Of a stretch of DNA of 64,000 nucleotides, positions 1-11,156 are shown one piece after another (within the stretch, counting starts at the first letter, position 1; each line of letters starts with the position of its first letter). The notes beneath the pieces were generated by a model. The model did no database searches. It had not been told where the DNA came from and saw nothing but the letters and a program-made list of their open reading frames with translations. The translations under genes and the position numbers were made by a program. Source of the DNA: Elysia chlorotica (taxonomy: Eukaryota; Mollusca; Gastropoda; Plakobranchidae); contig RQTK01000181.1 in assembly GCA_003991915.1 (NCBI GenBank), positions 397,003 through 461,002 on the forward strand, in the 5' to 3' direction.

Positions 1-93
<93 letters not shown>
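1..93. repeat. (ATT)n microsatellite
   Basis: Uninterrupted ATT triplets run from the window edge to about base 93. They lie in the intron before the first GPCR exon in the window. The open frame that continues leftward from that exon is intron read-through, not coding sequence. Confidence 0.95.
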
Positions 94-94
<1 letters not shown>

Positions 95-261
95 CCAATA
101 TCACTATTATCATTGTTGTCGTTATTATGTTCTATTATTACTATTGTAATTTTTTGTGTTGTTGTTATTAGTACCATTTCCAACAATCACTATGTAATAA
201 ACACGCCAACCATAAGCCTGATCTCGGACTTGAATAATTATAATTTACTTTTCATTTACAG

Positions 262-435
262 CGGAACCCTGGGAAACATTCTGGTCCTGGTGACATTGGC
301 TAAATGCCCGTCCTTGCACTCCCTTCATTATGTGTACGTGGCTAACCTTGCCGTGGCGGACCTGATAATCGAAGCCTACTCGTCTCCCTTTGTGATGTAC
401 GACCTGATGCTGGGCTACCACCCAGTGATAAATGA
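262..435 (+). CDS. Melatonin-receptor-like rhodopsin-family GPCR, exon with TM1-TM2
   Basis: First of four consecutive coding exons of a class A G-protein-coupled receptor, a plasma-membrane protein that would couple an unknown ligand to G proteins. The exon follows an acceptor ending TTTACAG and stops before the donor GTGAGT. It encodes most of TM1 (GTLGNILVLVTLAK, with the family Gly-Asn), the first intracellular loop, and TM2 with LAVADL, which carries the conserved Asp 2.50. It begins with the last base of a split codon and ends with two bases of another, which match the next exon exactly. The start codon and N-terminus lie left of the window. Together the four exons encode 703 in-frame residues plus a stop. 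The TM3 NRY and the TM7 N-x-x-x-Y-G-x-L-N pattern fit melatonin-receptor relatives best. Tre1/moody/GPR84-like receptors are the main alternative. The ligand cannot be inferred. Confidence 0.88.
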
Positions 436-611
436 GTGAGTAAATAAATTATAATTACAACAAATAATAAGTTTGGCTAAGGCGGGGCGGTGAAAAACAG
501 AATCATAAATTTCAAAGTAACACGGTGATAAGTGAAACACTGTGATAAGCTTACGACTTGTCTTAACATAATGAAAGATACAAATAAGAAGGCTTGCGAC
601 TAGTTGTAAGC

Positions 612-636
612 TACCGCGACGTTGTACTTGCGACCT
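612..636 (-). repeat. Arm of a short foldback (MITE-like) family
   Basis: About 25 bases, read on the minus strand, match the arm shared by the foldbacks at 39931-40037 and 23383-23482 (core AGTACAACGT, then GGTA). A weak partner may lie near 548-560. It sits inside a GPCR intron. Confidence 0.55.
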
Positions 637-830
637 ATTCTGTTGAGACTTGAGGCGACTGAATGACTTGAAGCGAGACAATAATAAAAATGGCGAACAA
701 GACAGGGTAGTTGCGGTTCAAGGATGTTGAATTATATTTTCTAACTATAACTACTTCGAAGACTACCTTCGAGTCAACCTCATTTTTATGTTTCGATACA
801 TCTAAAAATACTTTATTGTTATTATTATTA

Positions 831-1050
831 GGTCCATCCAGATCGTGACTACGAACGCTACAACCAGATTTGAAGTAAAAGTACTCCTTCCCAAGCCCAA
901 GAGTACACCTTGACCTCTTTGAGAAGGGCAGGAGAAGCTGAGATAATACAATGTTCATGTCGAGAAGACGTGAGACGTGTTGTCTTCCCGACATGAACAT
1001 TGTATTAACTCGGCTTCTCCTGAAGAGCTTAGAGCTGTTGAGTCGCGATG
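831..1050 (+). repeat. 220-bp foldback element, copy 1, abutting the GPCR exon acceptor
   Basis: This 220-base segment recurs at 3826-4045 with only two base differences seen by eye. It contains an inverted repeat: arms 930-969 and 982-1021 (37 of 40 positions pair) around a 12-base loop. Its right end is 3 bases before the GPCR exon acceptor (CGATG, then CAG, then the exon at 1054), so the element supplies nearly all of the 3' splice-site context. Open frames on both strands inside it occur in both copies and come from the palindrome. No transposase is present. Confidence 0.85.
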
Positions 1051-1053
1051 CAG

Positions 1054-1173
1054 AGCTCACTGCGTCTTCAATGGTTTTCTGGTGGTCACGTGCTATGTTT
1101 CGTCACTGTTTACCCTGGCGAGCATCTCCTTCAACCGCTACATGCACGTTTGTCAGAACGCTATTTACAACAG
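1054..1173 (+). CDS. GPCR exon with TM3 and the NRY motif
   Basis: 120-bp exon between GATGCAG and GTAAAT. It encodes EAHCVFNGFLVV, then TM3, ending in FNRYMHVCQNAIYN. The Cys after AH is the expected TM3 cysteine (3.25) of the conserved extracellular disulfide. NRY replaces the usual DRY, as in melatonin receptors and Tre1-type receptors. The phase joins without a gap to the exon ending at 435 (two bases plus one) and to the exon at 8414 (AG plus G, Arg). The last 20 bases and the donor are the seed of the degenerate array that follows. Confidence 0.88.
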
Positions 1174-1720
1174 GTAAATTTGAAAAATACATCTAAAAAT
1201 ACCCCATAATATACCAGAACGTCATTTACAACTTGTAAAATTGAAAACCCATAAAAAATACCCCAGAATATACCAGAGCGTTATTTACAACTGGTTAAGT
1301 TATTAAATGCCCATCGAATATATCATATCTCAGAAAATGTCAGAACGCTATTTGCAACAGTTTGGTGTGTAATCTATCTTTTGAATATACCTGGAAGTAT
1401 ATCATATCAGAAGGCTATCTATGAAGGGTATTCCTGTCTACAAAATATACCTCATTATATGCCAGAAACCTATTTACAATAGGTACATTTGTTCAATGCC
1501 TGTAAAGTATACATAAGGATAATTATGTTCGAACGCTATGTAAACAAATATATGTATTTGAACTATTTGATAAATTTGATGACTTATCAAAATGCTCATC
1601 AAATATAGTTTAAAGTCTAACTCTTCCACAACTCTATTTACATCATGTAAAGCTCATTATCTCAAAATCTTCAAAATTTGTTAGAAAGGAACTTAAAGCA
1701 CGTAAAGCTCTTCATAAAAT
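1154..1720 (+). repeat. Degenerate tandem array derived from the exon/intron junction
   Basis: The junction sequence CAGAACGCTATTTACAACAG plus the first ~40 intron bases repeats with decay at about 1154, 1215, 1274, 1341 and 1463. Weaker traces lie near 1529, 1627 and 1683. Spacing is about 60 bases at the start and looser later. Several units keep a GT after the ACAA-type segment, giving pseudo-donor sites downstream of the real one at 1174. Confidence 0.7.
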
Positions 1721-2396
1721 ATTGATCGCACATAGCTAAGAATGTTAAAACTGTGTTGAATAACGGTTTTGTTTGTTTAGCTTCTGGTTTTGGCCAGATT
1801 TATTTGTCTGTTTGCTTATTTTGTGTTTGCACAATTTAAATTAAATATAGTTAAATAAAACGAACTAAAAAAACAAACATCTGCTATTCTTAAAGTCGTC
1901 TATCTGTTGAAGCTTCCCAAAAATAGCAGACAGGGTCTCTGAAAAAAAAAATATTTCCATTTAGAACCAAACTGACTTTTATTATTAATGTTTAAGGTAC
2001 AGTTAGGACAGTTTACATTCTAAGTCTAGTAGGCTTGTAGGTTGAGAGATAATTACTCACTGAGTGTTATTCTGTCCTAATTATGATACTATTTTGAAAT
2101 AAAAAATATCATTATTAGTATCACGCTTTGCATTCAATGTGTTCCCTAGTGTCAATTTGGTAATTTTGCCTGTTATTTTGGGTAGCTGCAGTCTCCACCA
2201 TTTTTTGTGTGTCCGCCAACTAGACTAGATCGATAGACTCTCACCCTGTGGTTGTAGAGTTCACACCTCCAAACAAGAGAACGGCGTGAACGCACTGTGC
2301 ATCCGCCAAATTGGTTTCCATAATTTATTCAAGATAATTAAGCCCTTCTTCCCGCCATTTGACAATGCAACTCACCCATTTTTCGGACATGCAACA

Positions 2397-2505
2397 TCAG
2401 CACTATTTAGGCTATATTGTGGACGAGCCGCAAGACTGACGTCTGACAATATTATGTGCTGCCACACACGAGACAGGGCGGGGATACCATGACTCCTGTC
2501 TCCCT
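2397..2505 (-). repeat. SINE tail fragment
   Basis: Reverse-orientation copy of the window's SINE body (read on +: GCTATATTGTGGAC, then TGTGCTGCCACACACGAGAC). The tRNA-like head is missing. Confidence 0.85.
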
Positions 2506-3825
2506 AGAGTGTGGAGCACATGCTTTCTAAATAGGTTACATGTGCATAACTGTTAATGAAATAGCATGCCATAATGACTGTGATTCGCTACATTTTTACC
2601 AAAGAATCTCATACTTTCTACACGCCTTCACAAGTATCTAAAATGCTTATAAATATTCAGATTTTGCTAAATTTGAATGGGAGTTTCTTTTCGTTGCAAT
2701 GTTTATGATGTAAAATAATGATGCACGCACTTTAGAAGATGAGCTTACTTCGAGAAATGCATAGAAAGTTTGTATCGTCTAAGAAACATTTACTATTTTA
2801 ATTTGTAAAACAAATTATGTGTCTCCTATCATTATCAGTTAAGATAAAATATTAAAGATTTGAATTTTGTCAGTAGCAAATGGTAAAAACAGCTGTGGTA
2901 AGAACAGAGATAAATAGGATGGATTAGAAAAAAGAGATAAGAAGAAAATAATAAGGACCCACGTCAATTCTTTCAAAACAGTTGAAACCCGCTTTTGTCA
3001 TCGAAACTCCGAAAGAAATTAATTATGTTGAAAGCATTCTGAACCTATCAACAATGCATCGCATGTACGTAAACAAAATAAAAAATTATTGGAAAAAAAC
3101 CTGGCTAGATGTATCTACTAAAAAATCCTTAATTCTGGATTGAACATGAGCTTTTATCGCAGATCAAATGACAGGTATGTATAGATATAAAACTCATTTC
3201 CAAAAGGAAAAAAGGCTCTTCAAGACGAGAATAATGCATATTCTTTCTAGACAACAGGTATTTGAAGAAAAGGAAACAAGACTAAAAATATTTCGCAATT
3301 GGACGAAAAACAAGCAGTTGCTATCTTTGAACTTAAAGAAGTCCTATCTGTACAAAAAAACAAACGTCAGTGCAGCATACTGCGTGAGAAAAGTAAATAA
3401 TATAACATGTACGGTCTACAATTACGAAACGAAACATGTATTCTGCTGTCTGTAGCCAGAGTACATCGCATCAAGTGGAGCAAATCACCTTGAGCGTCTA
3501 TCAATACTTACATTAAATAACTACCCGAGGTTAAGACAAAGTGAGTTTATAACTCAGCGCCATAGAGCATAAATGTCTTAGAAAAGACCACACTTTTAAT
3601 GAGGGTATAGCGCTCATGCTGCTATTGAGAGAGCAAGCCGAAATGTGGATAATTCATACGCCCACCTAATGAGGCTCTATGATAGGAGCGTCTCATAGAC
3701 GCCAAAACCATGTGTATTATATGATTAAATCAGAATTCCACGACTTTAAAGAACTGAGCAAGCGCATGAATATCTTCAACATATAATGTTATACAGAAAT
3801 TTCAAAATATCTTGGCTGAAAATAA

Positions 3826-4045
3826 GGTCCATCCAGATCGTGACTACGAACGCTACAACCAGATTTGAAGTAAAAGTACTCCTTCCCAAGCCCAAGAGTA
3901 CACCTTGACCTCTTTGAGAACGGCAGGAGATGCTGAGATAATACAATGTTCATGTCGAGAAGACGTGAGACGTGTTGTCTTCCCGACATGAACATTGTAT
4001 TAACTCGGCTTCTCCTGAAGAGCTTAGAGCTGTTGAGTCGCGATG
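3826..4045 (+). repeat. 220-bp foldback element, copy 2
   Basis: Second copy of the element at 831-1050, with the same length and orientation and about 99 percent identity by eye. It lies 3.0 kb downstream in the next intron. Here the right edge runs into ATGACAAGTATTCAG, with no exon. The near identity implies a recent duplication or transposition. Confidence 0.88.
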
Positions 4046-5215
4046 ATGACAAGTATTCAGACTGGATCAAAATATGCGATCTAAAAAAAATACCTGCCGC
4101 TCAACAGGATTATTTTAGAGGTATCTTATATAGAACAAAGCCGTCACAGACTGAGTGATGTCTCTGTCTTTGACTACATGGGGATTTTTCTAGTTTCTTT
4201 TATCGCCACAATGTTTTTGTCACTCAAAAGACAAAAAAGTCGGGTTGCAATTGTTGTTAGTTTTCCTTTTTGACTTTGTTTGAACCTTACCCCGCCAATC
4301 ATAGTTTCAAAATGCTTGGAATGTATTTGATGAAGAGAATCATTTAAAAAACTAGATAAAACGAATTTTGTTAAGGTGACTAGGACATTATTTCTGTAAA
4401 CTAACTTTCACAATAAACACAATTAAAGAAAAACCGTTCAAAAACACCCCTTATAAAACAATATTGTATACATACACTTGGCTTTTCTTTAAAATTAAGT
4501 TTATCTTTTTGTAGAGACGCTGACTGGTATTAACTGACTGACATTTCAATATAGGGGCGTTTTTGTCTGCGTTTTTGTTGGTCTTTGAGAAAAAGACAAT
4601 AAACATATATGTCAAAATAGCTCATCTCTTCACAGCTTTTATTATAAAATCTGCATTTGATAAAATAGGCGACGGTACAAGCATCTCATGTAGAGTTGAA
4701 ATAGTTGCACAATCAAAATTTTCACTGACAAGTTTTGCTTGAGATATTTGTGAAAATAGAACAAGAAATAAATTCAGTACCCATTAATCTGATGTAAAAA
4801 ATGCTGATTTTAAAGTAAACGTAGGCATTGATGTCAAATCGTCTAATGCTGTAAAAAGGGTGCAAACATTTACTATCACAAACAGGGACTATTTTTATAA
4901 GTGGCGAAATGTAAAAAAATAATCAGTTATTTGTGTTTCTTGTAAAATTCTGGAAAACAGACATGCTCGAATTATTTCACTTCCACATGCTTCCCAAAAA
5001 GTCTGACTTAATGAATCTAGACAGTCGACCTTGAAATAATTTTAACGCATTGAAATTTTACCTAAATTTTAAGATTGTGAAACTTAACACATAATTATTT
5101 TTAGAATTTTGCAACACAATAAAACAAGGAAAGCAACCTATATTTTGAAGAACTCTGAAACACACTCTATTGTAATTAAAACGTTGGAGTACTGTCTCGA
5201 TCTTTTGACATACAA

Positions 5216-5269
5216 TTATCGAGCCTTTTGTATAATTATACCTAAATCGCCGGACCAAAGGCTCGATAA
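5216..5269. repeat. 14-bp inverted repeat
   Basis: TTATCGAGCCTTTTG at 5216-5230 pairs with CAAAGGCTCGATAA at 5256-5269 across a 25-base loop, with one bulged base. It is isolated in the intron and no function is evident. Confidence 0.6.
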
Positions 5270-6198
5270 AGTAATCATGCACCGGAGATTCGAAATAATA
5301 AGGGCTAACCTTCCATCCATCTCGAGTACGCAAGTATCGATTTCTGTCTCTCTAGGGCTCGTTTTGGAAACCACCCTTGAAAAGATTGATATAGACACTC
5401 CATAATACCACAATCACAAAGACCATTGACATTAATAACAGACCCTGGTGCATGAACGGGCATGAACTCTTTCTAAGTGGTCACCATAGCATCTTGGAAA
5501 TCAGTAATTTCTGCAATTATTGTCATGATTTGTCGGCCTCCGGTCGATGAAATTAATGCTTAAGTCAAAACAGCATAAAATCATTGTTTTTCGTTATTAT
5601 TATAGTAACTATTATGAGTGACAGTTTTCAGTTTACAATAATTTTGGTATATTTTTGGACTGGTTTTGTTTTGTTTTGTCAGTTGTTGGTCATTGGCTCT
5701 TTTGCTGCCCAAAATGGGGTAGGCGTTCCATATTATGTTTCGTGTGTGTGAGTGTGTCTGTCTGTTTGTCTGTCTGCCCTACACGGAAAAATATGTCTTA
5801 CTCTTCGGTCTCTACAAACAAAGGAATTTGCAACATAGTCTAAAATTCATTCATCATTACGATTTTTCACCATGTTGTACGAATCAAAATACTCTGAGAC
5901 AAGAAATTGGTGTGTAGGCATTTATAAAAAAAATCTATTGTACATTATCATATAGTAAAACAAATTCTAACAAGCCTTAACGAAATTAAAACATGTCAAA
6001 AAAAATATTAACTCTCTTTTCCTATATCCATGGCGATTTTTGGGGGATTTATATTGTGGTAGGATTAAACTCTTACAAGAAGCATGTCCTAATAACAGAG
6101 CATTATACCACATAATGCATGTTGAATACACGCGTGTCTCTTCGCGCTTATAAATGATTGTATAGCGAGTATTTGAATTTAAGCTCACTTTGGAGGTA

Positions 6199-6199
6199 G

Positions 6200-6279
<80 letters not shown>

Positions 6280-6304
6280 GTTTTTCTCTCATTATCTCCT
6301 TCAT

Positions 6305-6362
<58 letters not shown>

Positions 6363-6390
6363 ATTCTCTCTCTTTCTCTCTATCTCTTTC
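6199..6390. repeat. (CT)n-rich microsatellite
   Basis: CT dinucleotides with T-rich interruptions. The Ser/Leu open frame here is repeat translation. Confidence 0.95.
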
Positions 6391-7158
6391 TCTTCCGTCC
6401 TGTAAGTTAAGAGACTGCAAGACTGCGCTGGTCTACATGTAAAAAATGATCTTTTACATGTATTTTGTCCCCTTTATGTACACATATAACACTTTTTCTA
6501 GCACATTTTTGCTCTTATGCCCCGCCAGGCCTCTCATACGCCTTCCTCTTGATTCAAGCATCAATGCCTTATAATTGTCACTTCCTGCTTTTGATCCAAT
6601 CGCTGGCGTTGTGTTTTCAAATGAAAAAGACTTCACATTTATGTGAATGTCCTAAAAAAAAGGTTTCTAAAAGATACCATTCATATTTAAAATCAACCTA
6701 ATTTTTAACTTCTTTGTGTTGATATTGATTATGTGCTCCCAGTAGCCTACTAAACTATTTTGTACCGGAAGCAACACTTTCTGGCCATAATAGTGAATGG
6801 TTTACCAAAGAGTTATGTAACTTAGTTGGAGGTCACAACTCATTCTCGGATTTATTAGGCCAACTTCACTTAACATTAGCGCCATCAGGCGAGTCAGGAA
6901 GGCTAAACGGTGCAAAACGGTGCAAAACAGTGCGATAGTTGTAGTGATGAAAAGAAAACATAACGCGCAAAACCGTAAACACAAAAATTCTAGGAAATGG
7001 CGCTTTAACTTTCATGTTTATCGATCTTCCAACAAAGCGGAACATTCTCTAATAGCCAACGTTTACGTCACTCACTTCAATCGCTTACGCAAGTGCACTC
7101 TCATCGATTGAAAATCCCCACTAAACCTATTTGTGAATATGGGTTGGGTTGGGTTGGG

Positions 7159-7386
7159 TTGGTTTTAACGTCCAACAGCAGCACTATATAGGCTATATTG
7201 TGGACGGGCCCCAAGACGGACGTTTGACAATTTTATGTGCTGCCACACACGAGACAGGGCGGGGATACCATGACTCCTGTCTCAGCCGGTCACATTATAC
7301 TGACACCGACCCAACCAGTAGGGAACGCAACAGCCAGGATTTGAACTAGGGACCTTTTGCGTCAGAAGCCGATGTTCTACCCCTGG
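7159..7386 (-). repeat. SINE copy with tRNA-like head, reverse orientation
   Basis: Read on the minus strand it has a head (tRNA-like region with a degenerate TTCAAATCC B-box near 7340-7350), the link CTACTGGTTGGGTCGGTGTC, the body TGTGTGGCAGCACATAAAAT, and a tail ending GTTGGACGTTAAAACC. On the + side it is preceded by GGGTT repeats at 7141-7160, the complement of an AACCC-type tail. It is the most complete minus-strand copy here. Confidence 0.88.
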
Positions 7387-8140
7387 ACCCTCAAAGCATC
7401 AAATAATTATAATCATGGTGCAGTGAAAGTCAAAAACCTCCCCCTCCCCCCCCCCCCCCCGTGAATATGGGTGGTGACAGTTGACCAACGGTAAAACGAG
7501 TGCGTTCTACGCAGGAGGTTTCGGTTCAAAAAATTTAACTTGAAAAAAAAAAACACCACTTAAAACGTTTTTTCCTCTATGAAATAAATTGTGATTTCCT
7601 ATGGAATCAGCTGCTGGAGTGGGGCGTTAACAGCAGGAGTCACAAAGAAGGTTAATAAGAACATTAGAAAGGCATGAAAAAATCGATTGTGAGCTGGAAA
7701 ATGTAGAAACTATTCATTCTATGGGTTTCCTACGCAAGCAGAAGTCAATCTTGAGTAACGCCAACATCCACTCAATCAAGGACAAGAATTAAACTTTGTG
7801 CGCTCTGCACGAACCAGTACAATCTTACAACCTGCATCAAGACCGGAAAGGTATAGGAACTCTTTTGTTCCAGCCTCTGTTAGAACACTAAGAACTAGCT
7901 CTGTAAGCGTGTAGTGTGCACCATGTACCAAATATAAACACATGCTTTCATTTACCTTTACTTTTCAAATAATAATAACTGTGAAGGAAGGGAGAAAGGA
8001 GTGAGTCAGAAGGAGAGAGAGAAAGAGAGAAAGATGGTAAGAGGTGTTAATGTCACAATTATTTACTGAACGCAATCACTTTATTGCCCCTTAAACTTCT
8101 AAGTTATTGCTACACTGTTAAAAACGTAATAAAAAAATAG

Positions 8141-8209
<69 letters not shown>
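8141..8209. repeat. (GA)n microsatellite
   Basis: Pure AG dinucleotide run about 200 bases upstream of the TM4-5 exon. Confidence 0.97.
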
Positions 8210-8210
<1 letters not shown>

Positions 8211-8413
8211 AGTGAGGTCATGTCGTACTGTTTGCTTAATGTAATGTTAATCCAAAACAAAATTCCCGCTTTGGGTTCGCGTCGACATACCGAAATATAT
8301 GTCTTAAAACTGACGGCGATAAAAAAACCCGACAGTTTTACTTTCTCCGACTAGGAGAAGATTGATAATTTTGTCACTATGTCAATAAATAACCGTCCAC
8401 TTCCTGTCCACAG

Positions 8414-8641
8414 GTATGTGACCCGGAAGTTGACGCTGGGCTTGCTGGTCTTGGTGTGGGTCATTTCCGCTGCGGTGGCCGCAGGCCCGCTTGTAGGCTG
8501 GGGCCGCTATGGCTATGACGCCAAGACTCATTACTGCGGGTATGACCGTACAGCTAGCATCAGTTACACCATCCTGATTGCTGCAGGCACCATCGGGGCT
8601 CCGGCGATGGCTGTCTGCTACTTCAACTACTCCATCTTCAG
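8414..8641 (+). CDS. GPCR exon with TM4, ECL2 and TM5
   Basis: 228-bp exon after TGTCCACAG. It encodes YVTRKLTLGLLVLVW (TM4, with Trp 4.50) and continues GPLVGWGRYG. The second extracellular loop has Cys in HYCGYD, the partner of the TM3 cysteine. TM5 contains GAPAM with the conserved Pro 5.50 and ends CYFNYSIFS. Phase is one base in and two bases out, matching both neighbours. The donor GTTGCT is the first unit of a GTT-rich microsatellite, so many alternative GT dinucleotides lie directly behind it. Confidence 0.9.
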
Positions 8642-8838
8642 GTTGCTGTTGTTGTTGTTGTTGCTGTTGTCGTCGTTGTCGTCATAGTTGTTGTTGTTGT
8701 TGTAATTGTTGCTGTTGTTTTTATTGTTGTTGTTCGTCATTGTTGTTGTTGATTTTGTTGTTGTTCTTGTCATTATTGTTGTTGCTGTTGCTGTTTGTGT
8801 TGTTGTTGCTGCTGCTATTGTTGTTGCTTTTGTTATGT
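8642..8838 (+). repeat. GTT-rich imperfect microsatellite starting at a splice donor
   Basis: GTTGCTGTTGTTGTT-type triplets with substitutions start exactly at the exon donor and run about 190 bases. The Cys-, Leu- and Val-rich frames here are artefacts of it. Confidence 0.9.
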
Positions 8839-9522
8839 CCCTCTTCATACACTATCCTTCCACAATATACCCCCAATCGACTTTTTGGAATAAAATCAAC
8901 CAACATGCCTCCAAGTGACCTCACCCCCCCCCCTCCCCGCCCCCTATACACACGCGCATTTCTCCTTAATGCATTCTAAACTTCTCTTCACTTTACCCCT
9001 CTCCCATTTTCCTAAAACCCCACTACACTTCTCTACACTTTACATCCTGCCCCTTTTTCCTGTAATTTTTTACACTTAAACTACACTGTGCCCTATCACG
9101 CCTTTTTTAAACTCCGTCTACACGTTTATACACTCTAGTAGCGCCACTCTCCAAAAATCATCTACTTCCAAAACAAGTCATGATTTTTAGAGCAATTCTC
9201 TCAACCCGGTTTACGAAAATGCATTTTACGCTATGCTTTATAGGGAAAACGGTTGCGGACCATGTTTAAATACATACAATCAGTAGTGGCGTATCAAGAT
9301 TGTAGGAGTGCAAATTTTTCATGTATTCACAAGCCTACTGAGAGAAGAAAAGGGTCTTTAGGAAAAAAGAAAGTGGCACCACCAATAACTAGTCAACAAA
9401 CAACGAAAAAAAAACTTCAAGAATAAAATTTGTTAATTCAAGACCTGATCACGCTCATATAGTTATGATAACATGTTCATATAATCATAAACATCACGGA
9501 TTTCTATCTAGGTTAGTTTAAG

Positions 9523-9650
9523 TTGACCAGCTGAGACAGGAGTCATGGCATTCCCGCACTGTGTGACGGTACATAAAATTATCGGACGTCCGTCCACAAT
9601 ATAGTCTATGTAGTGCTTATGTTAGACGTTAAACCATCTCAACTCAACTC
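9523..9650 (+). repeat. SINE body fragment
   Basis: Plus-orientation body with GAGACAGGAGTCATGG, a diverged cargo, GTCCACAATATAG and GTTAGACGTTAAACC. The tRNA-like head is absent. Confidence 0.8.
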
Positions 9651-9855
9651 TATCTCGGCTGTCCATCTTTTATCCAATGATGACTTTTATGTGCGACTGC
9701 AATAGGGGCGGGTTCCCAGGAGGCTTTGTAATCCTAGATTTCATCGACAATGGCGGTTATTATGAGCGCAGTGGAACTGGTCGCGCTCTCTCGGGCTATT
9801 ACAAAACTATCTATAATCAGGCTCTTGAGCACTATTCATCTCATATAACCATGGC

Positions 9856-9945
9856 CTTATAAATCGCCGAGAACTATTTCGCACATTTGCTTAATATTTC
9901 CTTATAAATCGCCGAGAGCTATTTCGCACATTTGCTTAATATTTC
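9856..9945 (+). repeat. 45-bp tandem duplication
   Basis: Two adjacent 45-base units (9856-9900, 9901-9945) beginning CTTATAAATCGCCGAGA differ at a single position seen by eye. Confidence 0.92.
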
Positions 9946-11156
9946 ATATAACAATTTTGCCTAAATGCATCATTTTTTAATTGAAAATGTTGATATAACG
10001 TTCATAGCCTTAAAGAAATTAACATCGAAGACATCAATGGTTAGCAGCATGGTTTACATATGTAAAGGCTACATTTAATTTCAAGGATCAATTAGGATAC
10101 AGGGACAGGTGAAGTGTATGTATGATAAAACAGACAGCAATGTGAATGTAAAGTCATAAAAACGGGATATGAAACACACTTATATAAGAATTTGAATAGC
10201 TTTCCTTTTTTAAGTTAATTGAAATAATTTCAATACAATGAAAGCGCTCTGTGCCATTATTAAATAAGAAGTATTGATAAACTAGTTGATTTATTTGCAG
10301 GTGGGTAACAATGTGAGAAGTCCTGGAAATGAAATATTGACACAAAAATAAAGTATAATTTGAAAACTCGCGTTCAATTCAATTTATCAATTTCCGGAAC
10401 ACGTTTACCGGAAAAAATAGTTGAAATCAGTTCATCATAACATGTTTTATAGAACGACATCGTTTCACAATAATGCTTGTTTGCTTAGGTTTTATATTTT
10501 TTCTTTCTTTTTTTAATGAAGGAGGTAGGTTATTGAATTTCGTCAGACCGATGAATAAATGATTATATAAGATAATTTTAGTACTTAATGCTGAATAATA
10601 AGACCACAGTCTAAAAGTGCAAGATTTTATTGGGTGTTTTAAAAAATTTCATAAACTATTTTTATTAGGAATGTGGGACATAGTTTGAAGACAAGAAAAG
10701 TAATTTAAGTACATTTTATTTTATTGTGTAGACTGACAACTTTTTGATGTAGAGCTACAAAAGTCATGCCCCTGCTTAAAATGGTACTGTTTGACTAATA
10801 CTTTCAACGGAAACATACATGTTATATCTCATTTTTCAGAGCGTCCCATGGTATTCTTTAAACAGTTATGTAAAATTGATGCCTTAAGCTAAAAACATTT
10901 TCTTAAATGTTTAAAACACATATTAATATCACATATTTATTCAAAATGTCCTATCTTTGGAAATAATGGTTCTGCGTTGCAAACTATGATATTGTTACAT
11001 GTTGTTTAAACAACAACAGTTAAAGGTATCAGGCTTATCAAATATTAATTCTTTTCTATTAAAAATCCTGCAGCAGCCTTGATTATTTATCTTTATAACA
11101 ATTCAACGACAGCCTGTTACAGCAAATTATTAATATCTATTTTTTTTCCTCTACAG

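Larger units (their letters stand above)
1174..8413 (+). other. GPCR intron of 7.2 kb
   Basis: AT-rich intron between the TM3 and TM4-5 exons. It holds the junction-derived array, two SINE copies, foldback copy 2, a small hairpin and CT/GA microsatellites, each listed separately. Short open frames at 3168-3455, 5058-5405 and 6465-7111 show no recognisable domain, no splice-phase partners and AT-driven composition. I see no gene in them. Confidence 0.8.
8839..11156 (+). other. Remainder of GPCR intron 3
   Basis: AT-rich intron with C-rich patches at 8920-9010, one SINE and a 45-bp tandem duplication. It ends in a polypyrimidine tract (TTTTTTTTCCTCTACAG) before the last exon. I see no coding sequence in it. 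Confidence 0.8.

Noticed and set aside
635-1060. 141-codon minus-strand open frame (and its partner at 3789-4070)
   Set aside because: It lies wholly or mostly in the foldback element. Open frames occur on both strands because of the palindrome, and no domain is recognisable.
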